A stretch of 8,361 nt of DNA from Muribaculaceae bacterium (GTDB lineage Bacteria; Bacteroidota; Bacteroidia; Bacteroidales; Muribaculaceae), in the NCBI GenBank assembly GCA_029051445.1, contig JAIDKP010000054.1:1-8361 (forward strand), in the 5' to 3' direction. The number at the start of each line of letters is the position of its first letter. The first letter of the stretch is position 1. Shown here one piece after another: positions 1 through 7,110 of the stretch. Under the pieces are notes generated by a model that did not search any database, was not told the DNA's origin, and was given only the letters and a program-made list of their open reading frames with translations. Both the position numbers and the translations under genes were made by a program.

Positions 1-2301
1 TCCTACCGACAGACTGGCCTTGAAAGGTGGCAGTTGCTGTGCTATTCTGGCAAACTCTATCCGCTGGGTCACTATGGAAGAGTCGGCTGTGGCGCTTGCC
101 AGAGTTATTCTTTTCAGCAGGGAGTCGAGACTGAGTCGGCTGTCGATGTTCAGTCTCAGATCCTGATTGGTGAGTCGGGCGTGTGTCGACTCGGTATTGG
201 CGTTGAAATCCAGTCCGATGTTATTAGTCCCGAACACGGTTTCATCCATTATAACCTCAAGACTCGGGATATTGAGTCTCGCATCTATAAGCATGGAGTC
301 CGGGTTGAAACTTGCATTGCCGTCAAAACTGAGTCGTCCGCCCAAAGGAGTCGGAGACATGTTGAGTTGTTTGAGATCGAAATCATTGATCGATCCGCTG
401 AAATTCCATTTGTAGTCGGGGCCGGTTACATTGCCGTTGGCATCGATGGAAATGTCGGCGCCTTTCACCGGAGACTTGAGCGACACATTGGCAATGCCGT
501 TACTAAGTGTGATATTGCCGTGAATATCACTGTAGGCAGTTTTATTGTATACAACATGTTGCAGGTTGATATGTCCTGTCATGTCGGCGCTTTCTGCAAG
601 AGGGTTAAACTTCTTTCCGCTTGCAGTCACCGATACCGACAGATTCTCTATGCCGATGGCAGGCATGAAAGCCTGAATAGGAAACTGGCGGGTATTGATC
701 TCTGCACTATATACTTCAGGGCCTATGTTGACCTCGCCGTCAAATGCTATAACACCGCTGTCCGAAAGAACTTTTATATCCGACGATATTGTGCCGCGTC
801 TCATTTTCATATGGCCGCGAAGACTCATAGGGTGTAATGTGACACCCTTGCCGAGTTTGGCTTCGACAATCGACGGTTTGATGAGTTTTGTATTGGTCAG
901 TCGCCCGTTGATATTCAGATCTCCGGTAAGTGAGCCGATGCCTTGGTCAAACCCAGAGGCGTTGCCGTCAGCCTTGATTTCCAGAAGTCGTGTAAGACTG
1001 ATGTCGGCTTTCTTGACAATGATTCCCGCCATAGTTCCGGTAGCGCTGATGTCGGCTTTAAGCTCGGTTGCAGTGGGGAGTTGCATCAATATGTCACTGG
1101 CCGATGGAAATGCCATGCCGATGTCCGACATTGCGAATCTTGATGATATGTCGGCGCTTATCGGGCAGTCGACAGCTCTTTTTCCTGTCCCGGTGAGTCC
1201 CATCATGGCGTCAAGACTGACTTCCGATGCGTTGGTGCGTATTTTCATTCCCTTGGCCGACATGATACCGTCTGCGATTTCAAAAAGACCGGTTGCTTCA
1301 AGTCTGAGTCCGCTGCGCTCAGTCGCCTCAAACTTTTTTAGAGGAATTTCTATCGATGCTCCTCGGTTGTAGAAAGAGTCGACGACAATGGCGATATCGG
1401 TAGCCTCTATGTAGTCCATGTCAAAACCACGGGATGGTGCGGCACCGTTTAATGCATATTTTGCTCGCTTCCCCTCGAGTCTGATATTGGTGGCTCTCAC
1501 TGTCCACATAAGTGAATCGGCTGTTGTGGATGTATCGGTCGGTACAGCTTCAGTAAGGCTGTCTGTAGGGGAATAAATATACGAGGCGTCGACACCGGTT
1601 ACATCAAGCGAATGTGCCTCGATTTCGCGGTTATTGAGATTTACATGACCTTCTGTCAGAACTATATCGCCTACTTCGGCATTGAGTGAGTCGATTGTAG
1701 GGGGAAGCTGCATGTGATATTTTAGCTTCCTGAGCTCAAGGCGTTCGGCTACGATGTCGAGTGGCATTCCGGGCGATGCGACGGTGTCTGTTGCAGTTGT
1801 GTCGTTCTCTGAAATCAATAAAGTGACATCGGCTCCGTCGATCAGGCCGTCGCCGATTTTCACTTCCCCGCTTTTAAGACCAAACTCTATGTCTGTGGTT
1901 TTAAAGTCATTGACTGCTGCGTTCATGTACAGAGATGAGTCTGGCGTACCCATCCTGAATTTTACCTCAGAAAGTTTTATGCCGTCTGATTTCAAATCTC
2001 CTTTTATTAGTGGCAGTAAAGCGATGCCTCCGTCAAGCTCACTGATTGCGATCTCCATGTCTCCGGGCAGCGATGCCATTATCTGCTCTCCCGATATGTT
2101 GGCCGGGAATTTAAGGCGGAGCCGTCCGTATCCTACATGCATCCCGCTTCCGCTGTTGTTGAGGGTGTTTACTGCTTTTCGGAATATGATGTCCTGACAA
2201 ACAGGAGTATATAGCGCGGCAACAACCAGAATTACAAGTATGGCAATGCATGCAGTTGTCCATAACAGCAGGCGCATAAGTGTAAGTGAAATCTTTTTCA
2301 T
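1..2301 (-). CDS. tamB: TamB/AsmA-like translocation and assembly protein, N-terminal part (3' end outside window)
   Basis: An open frame runs from an ATG at 2301-2299 to the left edge: 767 codons without a stop, read by hand. Residues 1-10 are basic (MKKIS...), followed by one hydrophobic segment at about 11-31, an uncleaved-looking inner-membrane anchor. The rest is soluble and rich in short alternating beta-type stretches, with many ADIS/ADM/GD-type repeats and no Cys-rich or catalytic motif. TamB and AsmA relatives of this kind form long lipid-carrying beta-grooves that span the periplasm and link inner to outer membrane. The order of segments (anchor, YTP-x-CQ after it, an ELDGGIALLPLIKGD-type block near residue 90, a linker rich in DTTATDT, then FDMDYIEATDI) resembles Bacteroidetes TamB from memory. 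Those proteins are usually around 1500 residues, so about half is visible. The C-terminal TamB domain (DUF490), which would settle TamB against a shorter AsmA-like protein, is out of view. No good Shine-Dalgarno precedes the start. The gene begins 98 nt after trkA on the same strand. Confidence 0.8.
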   Translation of the reverse strand, partial: MKKISLTLMRLLLWTTACIAILVILVVAALYTPVCQDIIFRKAVNTLNNSGSGMHVGYGRLRLKFPANISGEQIMASLPGDMEIAISELDGGIALLPLIKGDLKSDGIKLSEVKFRMGTPDSSLYMNAAVNDFKTTDIEFGLKSGEVKIGDGLIDGADVTLLISENDTTATDTVASPGMPLDIVAERLELRKLKYHMQLPPTIDSLNAEVGDIVLTEGHVNLNNREIEAHSLDVTGVDASYIYSPTDSLTEAVPTDTSTTADSLMWTVRATNIRLEGKRAKYALNGAAPSRGFDMDYIEATDIAIVVDSFYNRGASIEIPLKKFEATERSGLRLEATGLFEIADGIMSAKGMKIRTNASEVSLDAMMGLTGTGKRAVDCPISADISSRFAMSDIGMAFPSASDILMQLPTATELKADISATGTMAGIIVKKADISLTRLLEIKADGNASGFDQGIGSLTGDLNINGRLTNTKLIKPSIVEAKLGKGVTLHPMSLRGHMKMRRGTISSDIKVLSDSGVIAFDGEVNIGPEVYSAEINTRQFPIQAFMPAIGIENLSVSVTASGKKFNPLAESADMTGHINLQHVVYNKTAYSDIHGNITLSNGIANVSLKSPVKGADISIDANGNVTGPDYKWNFSGSINDFDLKQLNMSPTPLGGRLSFDGNASFNPDSMLIDARLNIPSLEVIMDETVFGTNNIGLDFNANTESTHARLTNQDLRLNIDSRLSLDSLLKRITLASATADSSIVTQRIEFARIAQQLPPFKASLSVG

Positions 2302-2328
2302 ATCTGAATGTTGCCCATCGGTTTTATA

Positions 2329-2347
2329 CCCTGGGTTTATGCCAGGG
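2329..2347. promoter_or_regulatory. Small inverted repeat in the leader of the TamB-like gene
   Basis: CCCTGG (2329-2334) and CCAGGG (2342-2347) are perfect 6-bp arms around a 7-nt loop, in the 98-nt gap between trkA and the TamB-like gene. The hairpin ends 27 nt upstream of the TamB-like start. No T-run follows it in either direction (TATAAAAC on the minus strand, CTTCTG on the plus strand), so it is not a typical intrinsic terminator. It could be a leader hairpin, an mRNA-processing site or chance. The structure is seen; the role is unknown. Confidence 0.35.
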
Positions 2348-2399
2348 CTTCTGTGTTGAAACGTCTTTAACTTAAATAACAAAAAAACACTTGTGAGGT

Positions 2400-3089
2400 T
2401 TATGAAATGTATCTGTAAAGTGCGTGGAAGTCTTTTTTGCGGCCGAAGCATACAAGCAGATCATTGTCACCGACTTTCTGATCAGAATTTCCGAGATCAA
2501 TTAACTCGGCATCGCTGACGCTTATTCCGAGCATGTTGGTCTTTTGTTTCGGACGGGTTGCTGCTACAAGTTTTAGACCGCAGAGACCTTCCTCTGTCAG
2601 CTTGGAGTAAAGTGTTCCTATGGTGAACGATGGTGCTTTAAACCGCATCACATAACTGTCATTGTCGATCTTCATTGACTTCACATCTGTGCCGAGACCA
2701 AGTTCGCTTACAAGATCACTTGCGGCACGCTGCTCGGGTTTAAGTATGCGTTGCACATGCAATCCCTCGAGTATCGATTGATGAAGTGGATCAATTGCGC
2801 GGGCATAGATACATTTTACTTCATGCTTTTTAAGGATCGCCACGGTTTTGATGCTTGCGCCGAAGTTTTCTCCGATGGCAACGATGGCGATATCGATATT
2901 GTTCAGGGGCAACACTCCAAGTGATGTCTCGTCTGTTGAATCGACTATGTAGGCGGTCGAGATATAATCCTTGATCGCCTCGACATTAGATGCCCTTATA
3001 TCGGCTCCGATAACTTCGGCTCCCATATCTGTTAGATCTGTCGCAAGGTTGGATCCGTATATTCCAAGTCCGATTATTAGATATCTCAT
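2400..3089 (-). CDS. trkA: TrkA/KtrA-type K+ uptake regulatory subunit (single RCK)
   Basis: Cytoplasmic NAD(H)/nucleotide-binding gating subunit of the K+ uptake system whose membrane part is the gene just upstream. The 229 residues fit a single RCK unit, as in KtrA, not the double unit of E. coli TrkA (about 458 residues). The Rossmann glycine motif GLGIYG is at residues 7-12, with Asp30 at the end of the second strand (GAD) as the likely ribose-binding acid. VDSTDE at 49-54 and AIGENFGASI at 71-80 are typical of the TrkA-N domain. ARAIDPLHQSILEGL followed by RILKPEQ (about 96-120) is the usual end of that domain. Residues about 137-229 form the TrkA-C (RCK-C) domain, which in KtrA relatives can bind c-di-AMP; that ligand is only an inference here. 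The ATG shares its A with the trkH stop (TGATG), so translation is probably coupled. Stop is TAA. Confidence 0.93.
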   Translation of the reverse strand: MRYLIIGLGIYGSNLATDLTDMGAEVIGADIRASNVEAIKDYISTAYIVDSTDETSLGVLPLNNIDIAIVAIGENFGASIKTVAILKKHEVKCIYARAIDPLHQSILEGLHVQRILKPEQRAASDLVSELGLGTDVKSMKIDNDSYVMRFKAPSFTIGTLYSKLTEEGLCGLKLVAATRPKQKTNMLGISVSDAELIDLGNSDQKVGDNDLLVCFGRKKDFHALYRYIS

Positions 3090-4951
3090 CAGCTGATTAT
3101 TATGTTGTCGTATGGATAGATCTGAGTGTCGGATCTGGACTCTGTCCCTATGATCGACAGAAGGGATATGATGCCGACACGCCCGACAAACATGGCAGTG
3201 CAGATCACGATCTTGGAGGCTGCACAGAGTTTGGCGGTGATTCCGAGAGATGAACCGACCGTAAACAGAGCTGATGCGGTCTCAAATATGACTGCTTTTG
3301 CAGGCAGAGCCGGTTCAAGCCAAAGCATTGTCAGTGCATACATAGAAAACGACAGTATGGATATTCCTATAACTGCATTTGCGCGCTTGACGGAGCCTGA
3401 TGTTATTGTCCGGTCGTATGCGGTTACATGTTTTCGTCCGAGTATAACTGATCTTAAGCTTAGAATCATGGTGGCGAATGTGTTTACTTTAATTCCTCCT
3501 GCAGTAGATTGTGATGCTCCTCCGATCCACATAAGAAACATCATGAGCATTAATGTGACAGGAAGGAAATCGACCGGATTCACAGAACTGAATCCTGAAC
3601 TGCGTGGAACGCTTGAATTGAAGAATGCCTGTGCGATTTTCTGCCATAGGGTCATGCCGCGCAGTGTATTGTTCCATTCAAAAGCCAGAAATATGCCAAC
3701 TGTGAATACTACAATCAGGCCGGAAGCTAAAAGCACGACTTTAGTGTTTATGTCGTAGATGTGGATGCGCTTGTGGGCTTGCTTCTTACCTGTCAGACGA
3801 TCGGTCAGACGTCTCATGTAGGATTGTATTATATCCTTGAAGTTGACCAGTGTTGGAAATCCTATACCTCCGGCAAATACCAGTATTGTTGTTAAAATAT
3901 ATATGCTTTGGTTGGATGACATGAGCGATGGGGTGCCGAGACCTCCCTCTACCCACGTGAATCCGGCATTGCAGAATGCAGAAAGCGACTGAAATCCGGA
4001 AAAAATCACTCTGTCTTCGATAGTGCTGAGCGGGAAGTCTTCTGGAAGTGTAAGGTATATTCCGACTGCGCCGATGATCTCTATGGTCACAGTGAAAACA
4101 AAGATATAGAGCAATGTCGGCAACAACGCGCTTGCGGTTTTGCTGTAGATCATATCCTTTACCATCAGTTGGGAATAGATGGATGTATTGCCGCTGAAAA
4201 AGAGGGCGAAAAAGCTGGTGAACGTCATCACTCCGAGTGCTCCGATCTGTAGCAGGATGGACAGAATGAGAACACCGAACGGCGTAAATACCTGTGAGAT
4301 ATCTACTGTTGTAAGACCGGTTATACAAACTGCGCTGGTAGCCACAAACAGTGCGTCGACATAGTTGATCCCTTCTGTTACTGTGCATCGCGGCAGCATT
4401 AGAAGAAATGAGCCGATGATAATGAAAAAAAGGAAACTTGCCGACATCAGTAACGACGGGTTGGTTCTGCGTCCTATGGCTTTGATCAGGCCGTAGGAAA
4501 CCTCAAGCAATGAGTATAATGTCAATACACCGAATAAAAAGACAGGACTGTACACAATGCGGTCAAGATATGGAATCCATGTAGATGCCTGACGAGGGTA
4601 GATGAGTGTGAGTGTAATGACAAGTACCAGAATGTCCATCGTCCATTTGATCGGCTGATTGCTTCTTTTTGTGTCAGCAAAAAACAGCAGAAGGTTGTAG
4701 ATGATGTTGATTGAAAATACACATTGGCAAATGTGTATGAGCTTTAGGAGTATATGTTGGCTTGATTGTGGATGGTGGAAGCCCTGGTAAAGGATTATTA
4801 TCACAAGACATGCTGTCGCGGCTGTGAAATTGAGAATTTCTCCGGCTTTACCTATACGGCGTAACGGCTCCATAAATCTGGTCCTGAAGCGATTGAAGCG
4901 ATTGCCGATTTTCTGCCGCAACGCGATTGCCTTTATATATATGCCGTTCAC
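3089..4951 (-). CDS. trkH: TrkH/KtrB-type K+ uptake membrane subunit
   Basis: Integral inner-membrane K+ channel-like subunit that works with the RCK protein encoded next. All four filter loops of the Trk/Ktr superfamily are present: TGLTT at residues 211-215, CNAGF at 327-331, RSSGF at 450-454 and TVGSSLG at 564-570. The block GGASQSTAGGIK (477-488) after the third loop and the tail YPYDNIII are also family hallmarks. About 160 residues with roughly four hydrophobic segments (near 43-60, 67-92, 102-118, 134-155) precede the first core helix (about 166-186). This makes the protein 620 residues, well above KtrB (about 450) or E. coli TrkH (483). The longest frame starts at GTG 4951-4949; an in-frame stop at 4991-4993 rules out a longer protein. 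ATG at 4873 (Met27) is an alternative with an AGGA 8 nt ahead, and would remove only a basic tail. A 112-nt gap separates it from bioD. Confidence 0.94.
   Translation of the reverse strand: MNGIYIKAIALRQKIGNRFNRFRTRFMEPLRRIGKAGEILNFTAATACLVIIILYQGFHHPQSSQHILLKLIHICQCVFSINIIYNLLLFFADTKRSNQPIKWTMDILVLVITLTLIYPRQASTWIPYLDRIVYSPVFLFGVLTLYSLLEVSYGLIKAIGRRTNPSLLMSASFLFFIIIGSFLLMLPRCTVTEGINYVDALFVATSAVCITGLTTVDISQVFTPFGVLILSILLQIGALGVMTFTSFFALFFSGNTSIYSQLMVKDMIYSKTASALLPTLLYIFVFTVTIEIIGAVGIYLTLPEDFPLSTIEDRVIFSGFQSLSAFCNAGFTWVEGGLGTPSLMSSNQSIYILTTILVFAGGIGFPTLVNFKDIIQSYMRRLTDRLTGKKQAHKRIHIYDINTKVVLLASGLIVVFTVGIFLAFEWNNTLRGMTLWQKIAQAFFNSSVPRSSGFSSVNPVDFLPVTLMLMMFLMWIGGASQSTAGGIKVNTFATMILSLRSVILGRKHVTAYDRTITSGSVKRANAVIGISILSFSMYALTMLWLEPALPAKAVIFETASALFTVGSSLGITAKLCAASKIVICTAMFVGRVGIISLLSIIGTESRSDTQIYPYDNIIIS
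4882..4885 (-). promoter_or_regulatory. Shine-Dalgarno-like AGGA before an internal ATG of trkH
   Basis: Minus-strand AGGA is followed by an 8-nt spacer and the in-frame ATG at 4873-4871 (Met27 of the long form). The GTG at 4951 has only an A/T-rich leader (ACATATAAA). In E. coli terms this would favour Met27. Bacteroidetes rarely depend on Shine-Dalgarno pairing, so it is only weak evidence for the shorter protein. Confidence 0.25.
4886..4903 (-). repeat. trkH: Two tandem copies of a 9-bp unit inside the trkH 5' end
   Basis: On the coding strand the unit AATCGCTTC occurs twice in direct succession, encoding Asn-Arg-Phe twice (residues 17-22 of the long form). It lies in the basic cytoplasmic tail before the first membrane segment, just upstream of the alternative Met27 start. 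Such a short tandem unit can gain or lose copies by slippage without a frameshift. With two copies it may be chance. Confidence 0.5.
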
Positions 4952-4980
4952 TTTATATGTTGAAACATGTGTCGGAAAGC

Positions 4981-5014
4981 GACATAGGTATTAGCCATGA
5001 CCAATACCTGTGTC
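4981..5014. promoter_or_regulatory. 12-bp inverted repeat between bioD and trkH
   Basis: The arms are GACATAGGTATT (4981-4992) and AATACCTGTGTC (5003-5014), separated by 10 nt. Eleven of 12 positions are complementary. The odd one is a G-U wobble in plus-strand RNA and a C-A mismatch in the trkH-sense RNA. The dyad ends 29 nt before the GTG start of trkH and lies about 50 nt after the bioD stop. No U-run follows on either strand, so a standard terminator is unlikely. An operator for a dimeric regulator of trkH or a leader hairpin are the main options. The second copy of TGTGTC at 4968-4973 could pair with the same arm (see findings). Confidence 0.5.
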
Positions 5015-5063
5015 TGATATTTATAACGGCAATCCTTATGATTATGTTGAGTGAGAGAGGTAG

Positions 5064-5702
5064 TTAAAGGCTTGGTATCTCAAGCCACTTACATGATTTG
5101 TGGTGCTTCTGTATATATCTCTGTAGAAATCCTTTGGTATCAGGCACAATTACACTGTCATTGTCAAAGTGAGTGTTGTAAAGCAGATGGCTGACTGCCA
5201 TTTTTCTGCTTGCCAGCGCTTCAAGTGACAGCACTGTGTGGTTTATTGATCCGAGTATGCCGTTGGTGACAAGTGCTACCGGCATGTTGCGCGTATGAGG
5301 GTAGTCGATTGTAAGAAAATCGTCGGTTATTGGCACCATAAGACCTCCGGCGCCTTCAACGAGTACTATATCATAGCGTTGTGATAACTTGTCGATCGCA
5401 GAGTCAATTGCGTCGAGATTGATCTCGCGGTTGTCAATGCGGGCTGCAAGTTGTGGTGAAGCCGGATAGTTGAATACCTGAGGGTATGTAAGTCCTTCGG
5501 TGTCTTCCGGTAGTGGTATGCCCATGATGCGGCGGTGTATGTCGATATCAATCGACTTGCCGTCGGGTTGGCCGGTCTGTATGAACTTCAATGTAGCGAC
5601 ACGTTTACCCTCAGCTATAAGTTCTTTTGCAAGCCATCCGGTTGCATAGCTTTTGCCTGCGTCAGTATCGATTCCCGATACGAAAACAACGTTATCTTTC
5701 AT
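5064..5702 (-). CDS. bioD: ATP-dependent dethiobiotin synthetase BioD
   Basis: Cytoplasmic enzyme that closes the ureido ring of 7,8-diaminopelargonate with CO2 and ATP to give dethiobiotin, the step before biotin synthase. Its 212 residues are close to the usual length (about 225). The P-loop GIDTDAGKS is at 10-18, in place of the common GTDTxVGKT but normal for Bacteroidetes members. Lys39 in LKFIQTG (38-44) matches the catalytic Lys37 of E. coli. Asp54 and Glu116 in VEGAGG (115-120) are the expected Mg2+ ligands. Asn176 in YNTH fits the nucleotide-base contact. The start ATG overlaps the stop of the bioG-bioC gene by 4 nt (ATGA), so it is translated as part of the biotin operon and is its last visible gene. 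Stop is TAA. Confidence 0.95.
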   Translation of the reverse strand: MKDNVVFVSGIDTDAGKSYATGWLAKELIAEGKRVATLKFIQTGQPDGKSIDIDIHRRIMGIPLPEDTEGLTYPQVFNYPASPQLAARIDNREINLDAIDSAIDKLSQRYDIVLVEGAGGLMVPITDDFLTIDYPHTRNMPVALVTNGILGSINHTVLSLEALASRKMAVSHLLYNTHFDNDSVIVPDTKGFLQRYIQKHHKSCKWLEIPSL

Positions 5703-7087
5703 TTCTTCAAGACTAAATACAACGGGGTGAATGTCAGTCGGCAGTTGCCGCTGTTCATAAGTGCTTTAAGAGCTGCGTAGCGATTGTGTCCCGATGTGTG
5801 CGTAAGGGCGTTTACACCGGTCTTTTTAAGATGGTTAATCATATCGCGGCCGCTGTTGAACTCAATTGTCATGGTCTCGCTTTCGATTCTCTCTATTTCA
5901 AGGCCTGCGGCCGATGCGATATGCCGCCAGTCATCGCACGACAGATAGGGGAGTGATATGCCGCCGTTGGCACTGTCAAGTTCTTTCAGATTGCCCGGAC
6001 CGAATGTCGACAAGACTATGGAGCCGCCTTTCCTCAGCACTCTGTATGCCTGTTGCAGGAATCTCAGCGGAGAGTGGAACCATTGTACGGAGTTCGCGCT
6101 AATGATTGCGTCAAAACTCTCGTTGGGCAGCCGGCGTATTTCTGTTTCGGCATCTCCATGTATGAATCGGCCTTCGCAGCCTTCTGGCGCTATATTTGTC
6201 AGATCGATCCATGTAAGTCTCGCTTCTGGTATGCGTCTTGTGATTTCTCGGGATAGTGTCCCGCTTCCCGGCCCGATTTCAAGAATCTCGGTTGTTGACG
6301 ACGGAATGTTCCATATGTCGGTCAGATGTCTGGCTGCTTTTGTCTGAACCTCAGCATTTTCGTCATATGTGTTGAGGCTTGCGCTGAATTGCTGTTCGAT
6401 TAGCGCCTTGTCTCTTATGCATGTGCTTATTATGTGCTGAAAATCGGGAAGATGGCTGCCTGCGATGCAGGTGGTTGCTGTCGGACTGTTATTCCATGCA
6501 TGCACCATGTTTGTGGCCGGAAAAATCATGTCCCTTTCCGAGATGAAAGCCCGGTCCCAGATAACTCCGTTCTGTCGGGCAACAACTTCATTACTCGGCT
6601 GGAATGTCTCAAGTTGTCTTTTAAGCGAGTCTATGTTGTCGGCTCCCTCTTGTAAAACGGTTTTGAACTCTCTGAACCGGACACCTCCTCCGCATATCCG
6701 TCGCTGAAAGCTGCTGAGTGAGTCTTCCGATAGTCCCGACAAGGTAGCCGCAAAGATGTCCTTGGGAATACCTAAGGCATCATCTACAGGATGCGTAGTG
6801 CCGTTTACTGCTATCGCGCAGTTGATGTTCAGTTCGTCGGGGAGCTTCTGATAGATGCGGTCAAAGCATGCTACTCCAAAACTCCATGCTATCACAATTG
6901 TCTCGTCGTAATAGCGCATGTTTGCAAATATGCCTGTCGACAGATCCGCATAGTCCCACACGACAGCGACATCATATTTAGCCGGGTAGGTGTATCCGGT
7001 AAACAGATGCCAGTCAACCGACCATCCGGAAAAAATGAGAAGCAGACGTTTGGAGTCGGAGTATTGTTTTAGCCAGTGGAGCTTCAT
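5699..7087 (-). CDS. bioC: Fused BioG-BioC: pimeloyl-ACP methyl ester esterase and malonyl-ACP O-methyltransferase
   Basis: One 462-residue protein carries both ends of the disguised-pimelate route. Residues about 1-220 are a BioG (DUF452) alpha/beta hydrolase. FSGW (19-22) is the likely oxyanion region and WSFG (68-71) holds nucleophile Ser69. NGT-x-x-PVDD-x-x-GIP at 95-108 and FQRRICGGG are family signatures. Asp186 (RDMIFP) is a candidate acid and His212 (GSHLPDF) the likely catalytic His. BioG frees pimeloyl-ACP from its methyl ester. Residues about 226-462 are BioC, an S-adenosylmethionine methyltransferase that caps malonyl-ACP. It begins with the FSASLNTYDENAEVQ block, then motif I EIGPGSG (270-276), Asp295, NSVQWF (332-337) and STFGPGNLKEL (360-370). 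BioG-BioC fusions are known in Bacteroides relatives. Start ATG follows an A-rich stretch, 23 nt after bioF. The 3' end overlaps bioD by 4 nt, with stop TGA. Confidence 0.93.
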   Translation of the reverse strand: MKLHWLKQYSDSKRLLLIFSGWSVDWHLFTGYTYPAKYDVAVVWDYADLSTGIFANMRYYDETIVIAWSFGVACFDRIYQKLPDELNINCAIAVNGTTHPVDDALGIPKDIFAATLSGLSEDSLSSFQRRICGGGVRFREFKTVLQEGADNIDSLKRQLETFQPSNEVVARQNGVIWDRAFISERDMIFPATNMVHAWNNSPTATTCIAGSHLPDFQHIISTCIRDKALIEQQFSASLNTYDENAEVQTKAARHLTDIWNIPSSTTEILEIGPGSGTLSREITRRIPEARLTWIDLTNIAPEGCEGRFIHGDAETEIRRLPNESFDAIISANSVQWFHSPLRFLQQAYRVLRKGGSIVLSTFGPGNLKELDSANGGISLPYLSCDDWRHIASAAGLEIERIESETMTIEFNSGRDMINHLKKTGVNALTHTSGHNRYAALKALMNSGNCRLTFTPLYLVLKK

Positions 7088-7110
7088 TGTTTCTTTTTTA
7101 AGCAGGCTCT

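Noticed and set aside
34..837. A 267-codon plus-strand open frame antisense to the TamB-like gene
   Set aside because: The opposite strand holds an uninterrupted 767-codon frame with an anchor and family-like order. This frame looks like a random shadow with no recognisable motif.
2375..2399. Minus-strand run of seven T (2381-2387) after trkA as an intrinsic terminator
   Set aside because: The only stem before it is CAC/GTG with a 2-nt loop or a weak AAAC/GTTT pair. Neither would support termination.
3126..3758. A 210-codon plus-strand open frame antisense to trkH
   Set aside because: It lies wholly inside trkH, where filter loops 3 and 4 are intact. Its composition is what antisense of membrane codons gives.
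4981..5014. The bioD-trkH dyad as a rho-independent terminator of the biotin operon
   Set aside because: The bases after the stem are GCTTTCC on the minus strand and TGATATT on the plus strand, with no U-run. The minus-strand stem has an internal mismatch.
4952..5063. A riboswitch, such as a c-di-AMP sensor, ahead of the K+ transporter
   Set aside because: The gap is too short and lacks the conserved core of known classes. Only simple hairpins are seen.
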